Assembly: GCF_022012445.1 (NCBI RefSeq)
Contig: NZ_JAKLTS010000003.1
Coordinates: 1-64,000 of the forward strand
Source of the DNA: Massilia sp. TS11
Lineage (GTDB): Bacteria > Pseudomonadota > Gammaproteobacteria > Burkholderiales > Burkholderiaceae_D
Reading direction: 5' to 3'
DNA length: 64,000 nt
Shown here piece by piece: positions 37,101-45,219 of this stretch. The position numbers and the translations under genes were made by a program. Numbering within the stretch: position 1 is the first letter of the stretch; every line of letters starts with the position of its first letter. Below the pieces are notes generated by a model. That model was not told the origin of the DNA, ran no database searches, and saw nothing but the letters and a program-made list of their open reading frames with translations.

Positions 37101-37773
37101 CGGATTTCTTGACTTCATTGTTGAGCATGTTCGAAACGCGGCTGCCAGCATAAACTCACTTGTTCCTGCCATGCGCGGAATAGAATTTGATACCTGCGAG
37201 GATGACCTCAATATGCTTCTGCGCGAATTGCTTGCGTCGCGATTGGCTTTCTTGAATTGGAGCGTGTCGGACCAATCAATGGGCGGCTATAGCGGTAGTG
37301 AGAATCCGGGTAGGCGGGACATCGTCCTCAAAAAGGGCACAAATGAGTTTGTCATCGGCGAAGCTTTGATCTGTTCCAGGCCCGCGTCAACGGAGTGGAC
37401 GAAGAAGGATCTCGCTATGCACTTCGCGAAACTCTTTGCCTATGGTTCCTGCAAATTCATGGTGCATTTGACGTATTCCCGCCTTTCGTGGAATGGCGCG
37501 ATTCTCGATGAATTGAAGAAAATCGCAAGCGAAGTCACGGTTGGCGGATGGATTCTCGAAAAGTTGGACGTTCACCCACCGATAGACTCTCGGCCGCCTG
37601 GTCTGACTGCGCACTACGGAAATGGCATCGACCAAGTTCGGGTCGTCTTCTTGGTTCTCGATATCAGGCAACAACAACAGCGTACAGCGGCAAAGGCTGC
37701 GGCACAGCGAAACCCTAGAGGCGTGAAGAAGCACAAACGAAAGGTCGGCGTCGTTGCTAGAAGCGAGAGTTAA
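34171..37773 (+). CDS. 1,200-residue protein with nuclease-like C-terminus
   Basis: The start is at tandem GTG codons (34171 and 34174) behind AGGGAG. The body is helical and repeat-like, with a TPR-like part around residues 780-960 (NGNLEVGEQLFDVLCRKHPNSPEYAFNR is broken by helix pairs, then LNMGLLLLASGHPSEAVETL). Near the C-terminus, Asp1050 (RRDIVL) and Glu1064 (VIGEALI) lie 14 residues apart on predicted adjacent strands, as in PD-(D/E)xK nucleases. The usual Lys two residues after Glu is Leu, and a helix with two Lys follows (TEWTKKDLAMHFAKLF). A migrated lysine or a degenerate site is possible. The tail is very basic. The gene is six bases after the HEPN-like gene and is likely co-transcribed. 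I know no named family for the whole protein. Confidence 0.68.
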   Translation: MVKKFESFNHVPAETRRVLRERFSRSLFTRGFKQHFPPEQVFLKDEDVLNALLEWEQMRFNTTQRLQCEIDKFETTEGKALSISELTEAGWIALGWQKVGVLSGVRERVRRGDVPRELKPVAKWLESYGHEEFVYRGQEDGKIADAAEDRRRMLANRSQAFLPSESPVWVAARSWERMLVQSGENPLQRWIKGYDLLACPELVPSAQWRGKAYDAFIGAAFDVLENQCSFESWHEYRVHAVSRMAHAHSQLTVNIESQIPDIPASRLDRAYWFSSPLIQRLEMDDHGTWYLLGHVVRLLFDEIDHADDSQAPHPIFIRMLRAAEDRPVLFSKLVRAAGSRPHLVVELLLQPECAPLACSLVADWMLYTGAWERDMMEADNQASRHRSFSDAVEILGLHVRRQQVPPAEIAALLHRLRMLTERWDGRRMGAVEAMRLLLVDEIRSWERGLLKDVYQSLIGGAYELGLGLPAFLAALDVVEVGKLIEEVDGTLLVNAYIASVSSQKFGHTANRLTAPMANLLFKMAEKGGEAHLRMCLDPVDVPSVLAKIDEENEFTVRNDLARAVRSHIRALARAILERRGSDSGHLVEALGRALFRGAIANAERGRVHAFALDFEIDRAGTVHEPGIAGDLGRALGVLDDRTARQLLSEILESDEPGFLAQVKAVAPRAMRASLDARILALTPERAAQVYFPAELQRIESLLNAGLNGAAATFLAMELPTPRRLPSEFWITHFRQSLRLALATQDWDTIDEAEVPDGLGHFDAEVARDAISFYRATSQLLRENGNLEVGEQLFDVLCRKHPNSPEYAFNRFALKIQRLLNKDVFQILNEEERWKADELLLEAKEIERTFRNEPSLGDTFQLNMGLLLLASGHPSEAVETLQQTKAEARTEKVSAVLAVALCRSGRGVAAAGELDSAEAEFGQTELLQKVRGYLNTGTGVRIGLEISETSEPIRDIRSALWSLQSMDPIRQAEAWSSVGFLDFIVEHVRNAAASINSLVPAMRGIEFDTCEDDLNMLLRELLASRLAFLNWSVSDQSMGGYSGSENPGRRDIVLKKGTNEFVIGEALICSRPASTEWTKKDLAMHFAKLFAYGSCKFMVHLTYSRLSWNGAILDELKKIASEVTVGGWILEKLDVHPPIDSRPPGLTAHYGNGIDQVRVVFLVLDIRQQQQRTAAKAAAQRNPRGVKKHKRKVGVVARSES

Positions 37774-37901
37774 CTGATTGTTCTTCGGGCAAACCTGCAG
37801 GCGCTACGCTGCTACGTTTGGCGTGGTGGAAGGCCATACTCTTGCCGTCCTCAAAACGGAATGCGTGGAGTGGGCGCTGGCGGTGATCGGATGATCACGA
37901 C

Positions 37902-39500
37902 TCACAGCCTCGTCACGAAATAGCGCGTCTCGTCCTCTTCTGGTGAATAGCACTCGATTTTGCCGCACTCGTGCAGCAAGGACAAGGCAGTGACAACTCG
38001 ATCGGCCGTAAGCGTCGGGCTCCAGCATTCATTCTCTCCTTGCAGCAACGAACTAATGCCGGCATCGTCGATACTCAAGCGCATGCGCCCACTGTCGTCG
38101 GTCGAACGCGATGCGGCGACACCGAGATGCTGTGATACCAACCACGTTTCGATCAATCGCTGCAAGAATGTCTGCAGCGATTCGCCACCGTGTGCACGTA
38201 AGGTCGTCGCCCACCACTGCAGTGGCAAGCGCTGATAAGAAGCGTTAATCACGTACGGCGCCAAAGTCGGAGAGCGCAAGAAGTGTTCGGTGTGAACGGC
38301 GACGAGTATCAGTAGATCAAGTGCCGAAACGACGACCTCATCGTCCAGGGTCAACCCCCGGGCCGCTTTGACGAGCTCGACCGCAGCGCCCACGACATTG
38401 CATTCTGGATGGGTCCAGCCGTGTGAAAAAAGCGCTTCGGAGGTGTCGCCCATGGCCGCGAAGTACGTGAGGCGTCCGGCTAGTACGGTCTCGACATTCC
38501 AGTCAGGGCGTACTTGGCGTACTGCTTCGGTCATCCGGGAGGCGTATTGCGATGTCGTGTGCATGTCCTCTTGCCAAATGCAACGTTCCATCCAGCCGAA
38601 CAAAACCTCTAAAGCCAAACGTTGTGCCTGGCGCAGTTGCAGCGCTTTCCAGCGCCATCGGGCATCTTCCACCGCACGGGGCAATGGAGGCAAGTCTCCC
38701 ATTGTCATCGAAAGACGGATTTCGTGAGCCGAAAGTGGCTCGCGGCTGTGCTCCAAAACTGACAAGATCAAGTCAATCGTCGCGACGCGTGTCTGCTCAC
38801 GTGAACCCGAGTCGTTGCTCGGATAGAAACGACTGAAGAATTCCATTTGCTCTTTGGACGACGGCTTTTCCAAATGCCAAGCGGACGCAAACGCGACGAC
38901 CTCATCCGTCGGGAGCGTGAAATGGTCCGGCGAACGCAAGAATTCATATTGGCTCTCCGTGAGTTTCTTGCGCAGGCGTTCGTCGAAGGCCTTCGCCAAC
39001 CGTTCTCCAACCTTGGTTACCAAAAAGGCTTTTGGGACTGCCGGATGGGGGTAAGCAAAATGATATCCGCCGTCACCTTTGAGACCAGGTCCGTAATTGA
39101 CGGCTTCAATCAGCGTGTTTCTGCTCTGGCGCCCTAGATCTTCGAAACGCAGCGTCGTCTTCTTGCGCGTTTCGATTCGCTGCTGTGCGCCCGCGATACC
39201 CGTCAGGGGAATGCCAGCAAACCGGTGGCTGAGTACGAAAAGAGCTTCGATTTTTTCGCGAAACTTTAGGTACTGCCTGGCCTCCAAGTGTGAATTGCGC
39301 TCTTTCTGATAATCCTCGTAGGCCCATATCGTCCACGTCAACAAGGAAAACGGCCGGATGCGATTTGCCACGTTATTCAGGCCGGGTAATAGTTGATCCA
39401 TCATCTGGAGATTGATGGCGCGAAGTCCGAGGTAATCGACGCCACCAGATTCATCTTTGTGTGGCGGCAGAAAGAAGGGTGATTCGATGATGGAATTCAT
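37902..39500 (-). CDS. Unknown partner of the PLD protein
   Basis: The product is 532 residues and starts MNSIIESPFFLPPHKDESGG at 39500, two bases after the stop of the PLD gene, so the two genes form an operon. A longer frame overlaps the upstream gene and is rejected. The N-terminus (GLRAINLQMMDQLLPGLNNVANRIRP is interrupted after about 20 residues by a Trp-rich helix) is distinctive but not one I can assign to a function. The rest is helical, and the last 100 residues may form a winged helix (RVVTALSLLHECGKIECYSPEE). I see no enzyme motif. It probably acts with the PLD protein as a sensor or scaffold. Confidence 0.68.
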   Translation of the reverse strand: MNSIIESPFFLPPHKDESGGVDYLGLRAINLQMMDQLLPGLNNVANRIRPFSLLTWTIWAYEDYQKERNSHLEARQYLKFREKIEALFVLSHRFAGIPLTGIAGAQQRIETRKKTTLRFEDLGRQSRNTLIEAVNYGPGLKGDGGYHFAYPHPAVPKAFLVTKVGERLAKAFDERLRKKLTESQYEFLRSPDHFTLPTDEVVAFASAWHLEKPSSKEQMEFFSRFYPSNDSGSREQTRVATIDLILSVLEHSREPLSAHEIRLSMTMGDLPPLPRAVEDARWRWKALQLRQAQRLALEVLFGWMERCIWQEDMHTTSQYASRMTEAVRQVRPDWNVETVLAGRLTYFAAMGDTSEALFSHGWTHPECNVVGAAVELVKAARGLTLDDEVVVSALDLLILVAVHTEHFLRSPTLAPYVINASYQRLPLQWWATTLRAHGGESLQTFLQRLIETWLVSQHLGVAASRSTDDSGRMRLSIDDAGISSLLQGENECWSPTLTADRVVTALSLLHECGKIECYSPEEDETRYFVTRL

Positions 39501-39502
39501 AA

Positions 39503-42148
39503 TCACTTTGGCAAGGCAATTTCGTTGATCAGCGGAGCCCGGCACTTGGGGCATTCGGCCACACAAAAGAGTTTCAGTTGGGCGAGCATCGTTGGGTCTG
39601 GGCGCCGGTCGTCCCGCCCTGGGGCGGTAATGCGCAAATCGCGATTGCACACTGTGCAAGACGTGACTGCGCGGACATCAACCCGTCCAAAATGCTGTCC
39701 AGGACGTCCAGGACGGACTGCGGCGTGTAGCAAACGCAGCATGCTCTCATTCAAAGGGCGCCATATAGTTGGGTCCGAATGAACAGGCCTTTCTTTTAGG
39801 TAGCGTGCCACAAGAGCGCGTGGTGTCGGCTGCGACAAGGCGACGCTGAGTGCCGTGATCGCTTTTGCTACTGCTTCGCCCACCAAGGCATGGCCCACTT
39901 GTGAATTGAGCCAATCAGTCGCAAGATCCAGCGTCAATTCAATGTCTGGCGCGCCACTGAATGCCGCTTCTAGGTACTGTGCAGATCGGCTCGCTTTGGT
40001 GGGAGCGCTGAAGTTCGCTAGTGATTCCATCAATGCGCTTGGCTTATCGGCGTTTTGCAGGGCTAAAACCGCGGCACAGCCGGCATATTCGAAAAGCATT
40101 TGCGCTTGCGCCGCACCAGAAAAAGCGGTGTCCACCGACCTGTGCAACCATTCCCCGACATGACGGACAGCGCCCGGAATATCATTTAGCGGGCCGGCGT
40201 GCGCACGCAGCATCACATGAAGCCAAGTGCGCTCCAAGTGGGCCAGGTTCAGGAGAATCTGCTCGGGTTCCTCACCCGCCGCGCGTGCGCGCTCGATTCG
40301 CCGTTGCAGTTCCTCTCTGCAGTCGCCGATGAGACTTTCAAAGTTGCCAATCGCCGCAAGCAGAATTTGTTGTGCAGCCTCCACCTTTTCCGGATCGGCA
40401 TCGTCCTCATGCTCCGGGTGCACGATTGGATGCGCCGGCGGCCGCACAGTTCGTCTTGTCGCAGATGGGGACGTTGACGTTTCCGGGCCATATTCAACCT
40501 GCGATGCCGAGGGGCCGAGTAAGACGTGCGCTAGCTGTCCCCAGACTGACCATCCAGATTGTCCGCTGGCTAGCGCAGTCAGCAGTCGCTCGCGGGTTCC
40601 GCCGACAGCCGGGTGGGGACCATCGGTGATGACTTCGCGGGGAAGCGCCGTTGGTTCAGGTGCATCAGCTGCGCCCCGTTCAGAAGCGTTTTTGTGGTGT
40701 TTGCTTCCCGCCCATTGACCGATGTTGGAAGGGTTCTCGGCCGTGAAAATGCGGATCTCGTCCATTAGGATTGTCAGCAAGCCCGCAAAACCAGCTGCGC
40801 TCTCGGAACCTTGGCCCACATCCGCCAGACTGGACAAGAGGGCACGTCGCTGTGCTCCGATGTTTAGGATGTGCGGCAGCGATACCCAGCCGCGCGCGGC
40901 ATGGGAACCCGCATCCATGCGTATTTGCAGCCCGCTTTCCCTGTCGGTGTCAATCTGCTTTACCAGTCTAACTTTGAATTCGCCGTCCTCGTTGACACAG
41001 ACCGGCTGTGAGGCCGTCGGTGCAAGCTCGCCGCTCTGCAGGCTGAAGGTCCATTCTCGCGGCGCCGATGCGACATAGCCAACGATGCGTCCGGAAAGGG
41101 TGCCCAATGACAAAGACGCGGTTACCGGCAATTCGCCGATCCCCCCGACGCGTGGAAAGAGTTGCTTTTCGAACGGCATGGGTTCTACCTCGAACCACTC
41201 CGTCGATGGCGAAACGTCGCGCCGGAGGACGCCGCATTCGATATTGGAGCAGCTAGTCAGCGATTCTGCAGTGGCGTTAAAGCTCCCCGTGAAAATCGTC
41301 GCTCGGCCGGCAGCGCGCCACTCGTACCATTTCGCGTGAGGAAAGCGACTCTTCACCTGGCGAGCCGCGACAGCGCGAATTGAGCACTCCCAATTCGAAG
41401 CACGCTCAAAAGGGAATGGCGACGAATTTGCTTTCGCATCGACGGCCACCAGCAACGTTCTTGGTCGTGTTGCTTCGACCAGTTGCTTAACGGGGATCGC
41501 CTCTGGATGGTGGTAGGGCGACATGACAAGAAATTCGTCGAATTCTTGGCCAGCTAGTTCGCGGATCAATTGATGTGACGCTGGCTCGCCAAGACAATGG
41601 ACGAATTGCACGTCTTGTGCGTTGGGATATTTTTCGGCCAAGGCCTGCGTTCGCCTTTGCAGTCCTTCCAACGGGCCGCCGGCATCGCCGATATCGATCC
41701 TATTGGTGCGCAGTTTCGCCAATTCGCCAAAGAACACTGCCGCTTGCGCGAATGCCTTCGCGTGCAAAGCTGGGCGCAAGAGTTCAAATACTTCCAGGTT
41801 ACCGCCGTGGCCGGCGTAAGTTAGATTGCCGCTGCCAACCATCAGTACGTCGCCATCACCGTCCTCAGGCCATAGATAAATCAATTTGGGATGGAAAATT
41901 CCTGACCTGACATGCACCGGATGGACGACATAGTCGCGTCCGGCGTGCCGGCTGCGTTGTTCCACGAGGGAATCCCGGTAACCCAAGGCATCGACATAGA
42001 GGTCGATTGCGCTGCAACCTTGAGCGCGAAGGCGCGGCAAGACGTAGCATTCAAAATAAGTGAGGGAAAGCGTAAAACTGGTGAAGACGGCACGGCGCCA
42101 ACGGCCATTCGCGATAATTTCGGCGATTGAGCTTGAATTTTCAGACAT
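39503..42148 (-). CDS. Phospholipase D-family nuclease-like protein with C-terminal zinc ribbon
   Basis: This 881-residue protein has two HKD half-sites in the N-terminal 300 residues. The first is His86-x-Lys88 (FHPKLIYLW) with GSGN at 105-108. The second is His271-x-Lys273 (PHAKWYEW) with GSFN at 288-291. This is the paired PLD active site. In prokaryotic defence proteins of this fold the activity is usually nucleic-acid cleavage. The middle is a divergent beta-rich and helical region. The last 50 residues carry CTVC and CPKC pairs, a likely zinc ribbon for nucleic acid or protein binding. No helicase or methylase accompanies it, unlike DISARM. It is the first gene of a two-gene operon. Confidence 0.82.
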   Translation of the reverse strand: MSENSSSIAEIIANGRWRRAVFTSFTLSLTYFECYVLPRLRAQGCSAIDLYVDALGYRDSLVEQRSRHAGRDYVVHPVHVRSGIFHPKLIYLWPEDGDGDVLMVGSGNLTYAGHGGNLEVFELLRPALHAKAFAQAAVFFGELAKLRTNRIDIGDAGGPLEGLQRRTQALAEKYPNAQDVQFVHCLGEPASHQLIRELAGQEFDEFLVMSPYHHPEAIPVKQLVEATRPRTLLVAVDAKANSSPFPFERASNWECSIRAVAARQVKSRFPHAKWYEWRAAGRATIFTGSFNATAESLTSCSNIECGVLRRDVSPSTEWFEVEPMPFEKQLFPRVGGIGELPVTASLSLGTLSGRIVGYVASAPREWTFSLQSGELAPTASQPVCVNEDGEFKVRLVKQIDTDRESGLQIRMDAGSHAARGWVSLPHILNIGAQRRALLSSLADVGQGSESAAGFAGLLTILMDEIRIFTAENPSNIGQWAGSKHHKNASERGAADAPEPTALPREVITDGPHPAVGGTRERLLTALASGQSGWSVWGQLAHVLLGPSASQVEYGPETSTSPSATRRTVRPPAHPIVHPEHEDDADPEKVEAAQQILLAAIGNFESLIGDCREELQRRIERARAAGEEPEQILLNLAHLERTWLHVMLRAHAGPLNDIPGAVRHVGEWLHRSVDTAFSGAAQAQMLFEYAGCAAVLALQNADKPSALMESLANFSAPTKASRSAQYLEAAFSGAPDIELTLDLATDWLNSQVGHALVGEAVAKAITALSVALSQPTPRALVARYLKERPVHSDPTIWRPLNESMLRLLHAAVRPGRPGQHFGRVDVRAVTSCTVCNRDLRITAPGRDDRRPDPTMLAQLKLFCVAECPKCRAPLINEIALPK

Positions 42149-42559
42149 AAGAGTGACAGTCGGTAAATGCCAAAAGTATAGCTAAACGGAATCCTTGGTA
42201 ATTGTTGGATTGGGTCAATTACTTCTTCTGGCTGAGTTTCAATCGCAAGGCTAGGCGGTGTTGGGTCGAGTTTTCTCTTGCGCCTTGGGGGGAAGGAAGG
42301 GTGGTTCAAAGGTGAGTAATTGCAGAAAGGGTGTGCACGGACTCCGCTAAACGTGCACGTGCTTCAGTTTGATGGCGAATTGGCTGACGTCGGTTTTCAA
42401 TTCCAAGAGGTGTTGACCGGCGCAAGCGATCAAGACCCTCCCGTAACAGCACGGTAGTGCGCAGACTGGTCCGTGATAGCCGGAGGCCGCACATAAACCA
42501 GGCGTGTTTGGAGTAGGGGTTCTTGCTTGTCGAGCGTGCCACGCCGTGATGAACTCGCG
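42149..42559. other. Divergent intergenic region between PLD operon and DUF1173 gene
   Basis: This gap of about 410 bases should hold promoters in both directions. It contains an inverted repeat GTGCACG / CGTGCAC (42333-42339 and 42352-42358) with a 12-base loop, a possible operator. Open frames crossing it on the minus strand are Arg-rich, have no family resemblance and are not called. Confidence 0.45.
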
Positions 42560-43801
42560 ATGAAGCCCCATTCACTCTCGAGCGGTATGGAAGAACAGCA
42601 GACATATTTGATAGCCGATCGCTTGATCGAGCGCTCCGACACGGCCCTACAGTCTGCCCTGGCCGCATGCCACAGGAGCGCGGCCCGTCCGCGCTGTATG
42701 TGCGTGCCAGGCGGCGTGGAAATGTATGTCGCGCGCTACCATCGCTTTGTCGTGAAGTGCATGCCGGGCACGGGCGCTCTGCACCATCCTCGTTGCATAG
42801 CGTACGAACCGGAGCCCGATGTCTCCGGCGCTGGTGCGCTCGTCGGAACCGCCATGCGGGAAGGGCCGGATGGCCTGGTCGATGTCAGCGTCCGATTCGC
42901 CTTGGCCCGCCAACCAGGGCGCTCCAGGCCTTCCGCCGCAGCCTCTGACCGGCCCGATGTGGTCGCGGGCGCGCAGCCGATGTCTCTGACGGCCTTTCTG
43001 CATCTGCTCATGGAGCGTGCAGCGCTGCAGCGCTGGCACCCCGCGATGGCTGGTAAGCGTTCCTATTCGCTCTTCCAGCGTTACTTGCTTGATGCTGCCT
43101 GCGAAATTCGCATGAAGGGAGTTCTGCTGCGCGACCTGCTCTTCGTCCCGGAACCATACTATCCTGAGCACAAGGTGGCGATTGCGGCGCGCCGCAACCG
43201 CCGGTTGAGCCGCTTGACGGTACGGGAGGATGGCCGCATCCCGATGCTACCGATCATTGGCGAATTGAAGGCCATCGAACAGGGGGCAACCAATCGCCTC
43301 GTGTGGCTAAAGCATATGCCAGACTTGCCACTCTTGATCGGCGCGCAAGTATGGGAGCGCCTCGCGCGCAAGCACCGCGAGTTGATTGACACGATGGACG
43401 CTGTCGCCCAGACTCGTGTCGTCCTAGCCGCTATCGTCTGGGCCCGCAGCGAGCGCGAACTTCATGTCGATACCATGACGCTTATGTTGACATCGAAGGT
43501 TTGGATGCCACTGGCGGGGAGCCACGAACTCGGACTACATGACGCCCTCGTGAGAGCCGGTCGGCGATTCCTCAAGCCTCTGCGTTATGACGCCAAGTCT
43601 TGGGGCGCTTTCGCCAATTTTCTTCTACTTGATGCCGGGCCTCGACCGCTTCCTCTGCATGTACTCGATCCTTGGGCGGAATTGCGGGACCAGCAGGAGA
43701 AGCAGGCGGCCATTGACAAGGACGAAGGTTGCTGGCGGTGGAGGCTAGATCACGCCATGCCGGCGCTGCCACCGGTGGCAACCATCGGTGACGACAATTG
43801 A
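42560..43801 (+). CDS. DUF1173-family protein of integrative elements
   Basis: This protein of about 413 residues matches DUF1173: an N-terminal Cys-containing beta region (CMCVPGGVEMYVARYHRFVVK is close to 20 residues of it), then MPGTGALHHPRC and a SGAGALVG phrase. A middle part follows with SYSLFQRYLLDAAC and LLRDLLFVPEPY. DUF1173 genes are common on integrative and conjugative elements and plasmids; the function is unknown. The start is uncertain: TTG at 42527, ATG at 42560 or ATG at 42587. I choose 42560. Confidence 0.75.
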   Translation: MKPHSLSSGMEEQQTYLIADRLIERSDTALQSALAACHRSAARPRCMCVPGGVEMYVARYHRFVVKCMPGTGALHHPRCIAYEPEPDVSGAGALVGTAMREGPDGLVDVSVRFALARQPGRSRPSAAASDRPDVVAGAQPMSLTAFLHLLMERAALQRWHPAMAGKRSYSLFQRYLLDAACEIRMKGVLLRDLLFVPEPYYPEHKVAIAARRNRRLSRLTVREDGRIPMLPIIGELKAIEQGATNRLVWLKHMPDLPLLIGAQVWERLARKHRELIDTMDAVAQTRVVLAAIVWARSERELHVDTMTLMLTSKVWMPLAGSHELGLHDALVRAGRRFLKPLRYDAKSWGAFANFLLLDAGPRPLPLHVLDPWAELRDQQEKQAAIDKDEGCWRWRLDHAMPALPPVATIGDDN

Positions 43802-43818
43802 TACAAAAGGGGAGACCG

Positions 43819-43844
43819 CGCCTACTCGCTTTGGCGAGTAGGCG
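43819..43844. repeat. 11-bp perfect inverted repeat (hairpin)
   Basis: CGCCTACTCGC pairs with GCGAGTAGGCG around a TTTG loop, 17 bases after the DUF1173 stop. No T-run follows on either strand. It may be a processing or attenuation hairpin between this gene and the next. A second smaller dyad, CTAGAA / TTCTAG (43915-43920 and 43940-43945), encloses the region just before the next gene's ribosome site and overlaps it. Confidence 0.7.
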
Positions 43845-43954
43845 AAGGGCGGGCCGTCAGTGGGCCCGACGCGCTGCGGTCCCACCACTTGACGCGGCGC
43901 GGTTCGGCGAGACCCTAGAAGTGCGAAATGAATCGCGCTTTCTAGGAGAACGCC

Positions 43955-45205
43955 ATGACTACGACATCAATCGCACTACGCCCACAAACGTCATTCCCAT
44001 CCGTGCTGGGCCAGCGCAGCACCCGCATTCCGACCAGTGGCAAGATCCGAGCGGGGATCAAAGTCCTGACCCGTTCTGCCGAGAATCACCCCAAGGCGCG
44101 CGCCCTGTACGAGGAAGGCGTCGGCGCCGGGCGCAGTTTCGAGGAAATTGAAGCGACGATTGCGCAGACCATTAGTGAATTGCCGCACCCTTTAGTGCCG
44201 AAGAACGTCCAGTATTTCACGGCGCGCCCGGGCGATTTTCCCAACCCGAAGACGGCGCAAGAGATTCTCGACGCGTTCGGGGAAGACCGCGGCGACGGTA
44301 TCAAACGCCTCTACCGCTTCCCCGTCATCTTTCCAGCCGATGTGTGGCAGGCCGTGATGCCGCATGAGCTGGTGGCCTGGGGCGCGAGCGAGCGCAAGTT
44401 TTGGAGCGAATATGCCGAAGACGGCTTGATCCGATATTGCAAGTGCTATGCGCCCGCGCCGACCGATCGTGGTGGCAAACGCGTGCTACGTCCTTTTGGC
44501 GGACGCAAGACGCAGCTTCGTGCCGAGAACGGCGGCATGTGCGACCCGGAGAATTGCCCCGAATTTCAGAGCCGGCAGTGCAACTTGTCCGGCCGCTTCC
44601 TGTTTTTCATCCCGGGCATCCGTTCTCTCGATGCGTTCGAACTGCACACGAATAGCTTTACGGCCATGAGCCGGGCCGTCGCTAAATTCCAGACCCTGTC
44701 CACCCTTTGCGGCGGACGCCTCGCCGGCTTCGTCGATGGCCGCACGCCGTTCTACCTGAGCAAAGTCAAACGCGCACTGACCCATCTCGACGAGACCGGG
44801 CGGGCCGTGCGCAGCGATCACTGGATCATCGAATTGGAAGCGCCGATCGACGTGGCGGCGTTGCTAAACATTGCCCCAGATCGCTTGGAGGGCGAGACCC
44901 GGGCAGCGCTCGACATTTTGCAGGAACCCGAAGTGTTGGAGGCTGAGGCCCTTTCGGCGCCTGTATCGCCCAGCTTTGGGCAGGGCTCAGACCGTACCGG
45001 GCCCACGGAGGAAGACGTGCGGGCGCGCGCTCTCGCCGCCGGGGTGCCGCCTGAGCGGTTCGAAGCGTTCGCCGACCAGCGTTGGGGCCGCGGCTGGAAG
45101 CGCAATCCCGGTGGGCGACGCCTTGTTCTGGCTGAGTTGACCAGAATGGCTGAGCAAGGGGGCATCGCGGCCGAAATCGAAGCCGTGCTGGGCGCGACCG
45201 CGTGA
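43955..45205 (+). CDS. Cysteine-rich, probably metal-binding protein of integrative elements
   Basis: The product is 416 residues and starts behind AGGAGAA. A central cluster of Cys residues (RYCKCYAP, then GGMCDPENCPEFQSRQC, about residues 160-210) looks like a zinc or iron-sulfur site. It is followed by FLFFIPGIRSLDAFELHTNS. That last pattern is seen in phage and element proteins listed as recombination directionality factors or as hydrolase/metal-binding proteins. Exact activity is unproven. Its stop is 14 bases before the SbcD-like start, so it belongs to the same operon. Confidence 0.7.
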   Translation: MTTTSIALRPQTSFPSVLGQRSTRIPTSGKIRAGIKVLTRSAENHPKARALYEEGVGAGRSFEEIEATIAQTISELPHPLVPKNVQYFTARPGDFPNPKTAQEILDAFGEDRGDGIKRLYRFPVIFPADVWQAVMPHELVAWGASERKFWSEYAEDGLIRYCKCYAPAPTDRGGKRVLRPFGGRKTQLRAENGGMCDPENCPEFQSRQCNLSGRFLFFIPGIRSLDAFELHTNSFTAMSRAVAKFQTLSTLCGGRLAGFVDGRTPFYLSKVKRALTHLDETGRAVRSDHWIIELEAPIDVAALLNIAPDRLEGETRAALDILQEPEVLEAEALSAPVSPSFGQGSDRTGPTEEDVRARALAAGVPPERFEAFADQRWGRGWKRNPGGRRLVLAELTRMAEQGGIAAEIEAVLGATA

Positions 45206-45219
45206 ATGGAGGCGCCATC

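Noticed and set aside
37902..42148. DISARM or BREX assignment for the PLD operon
   Set aside because: There is no helicase, methyltransferase, PglZ or Lon-type gene in the surroundings.
42306..42668. Minus-strand frame overlapping the DUF1173 start
   Set aside because: It is Arg/Ser-rich, has no ribosome site and conflicts with the recognised DUF1173 gene.
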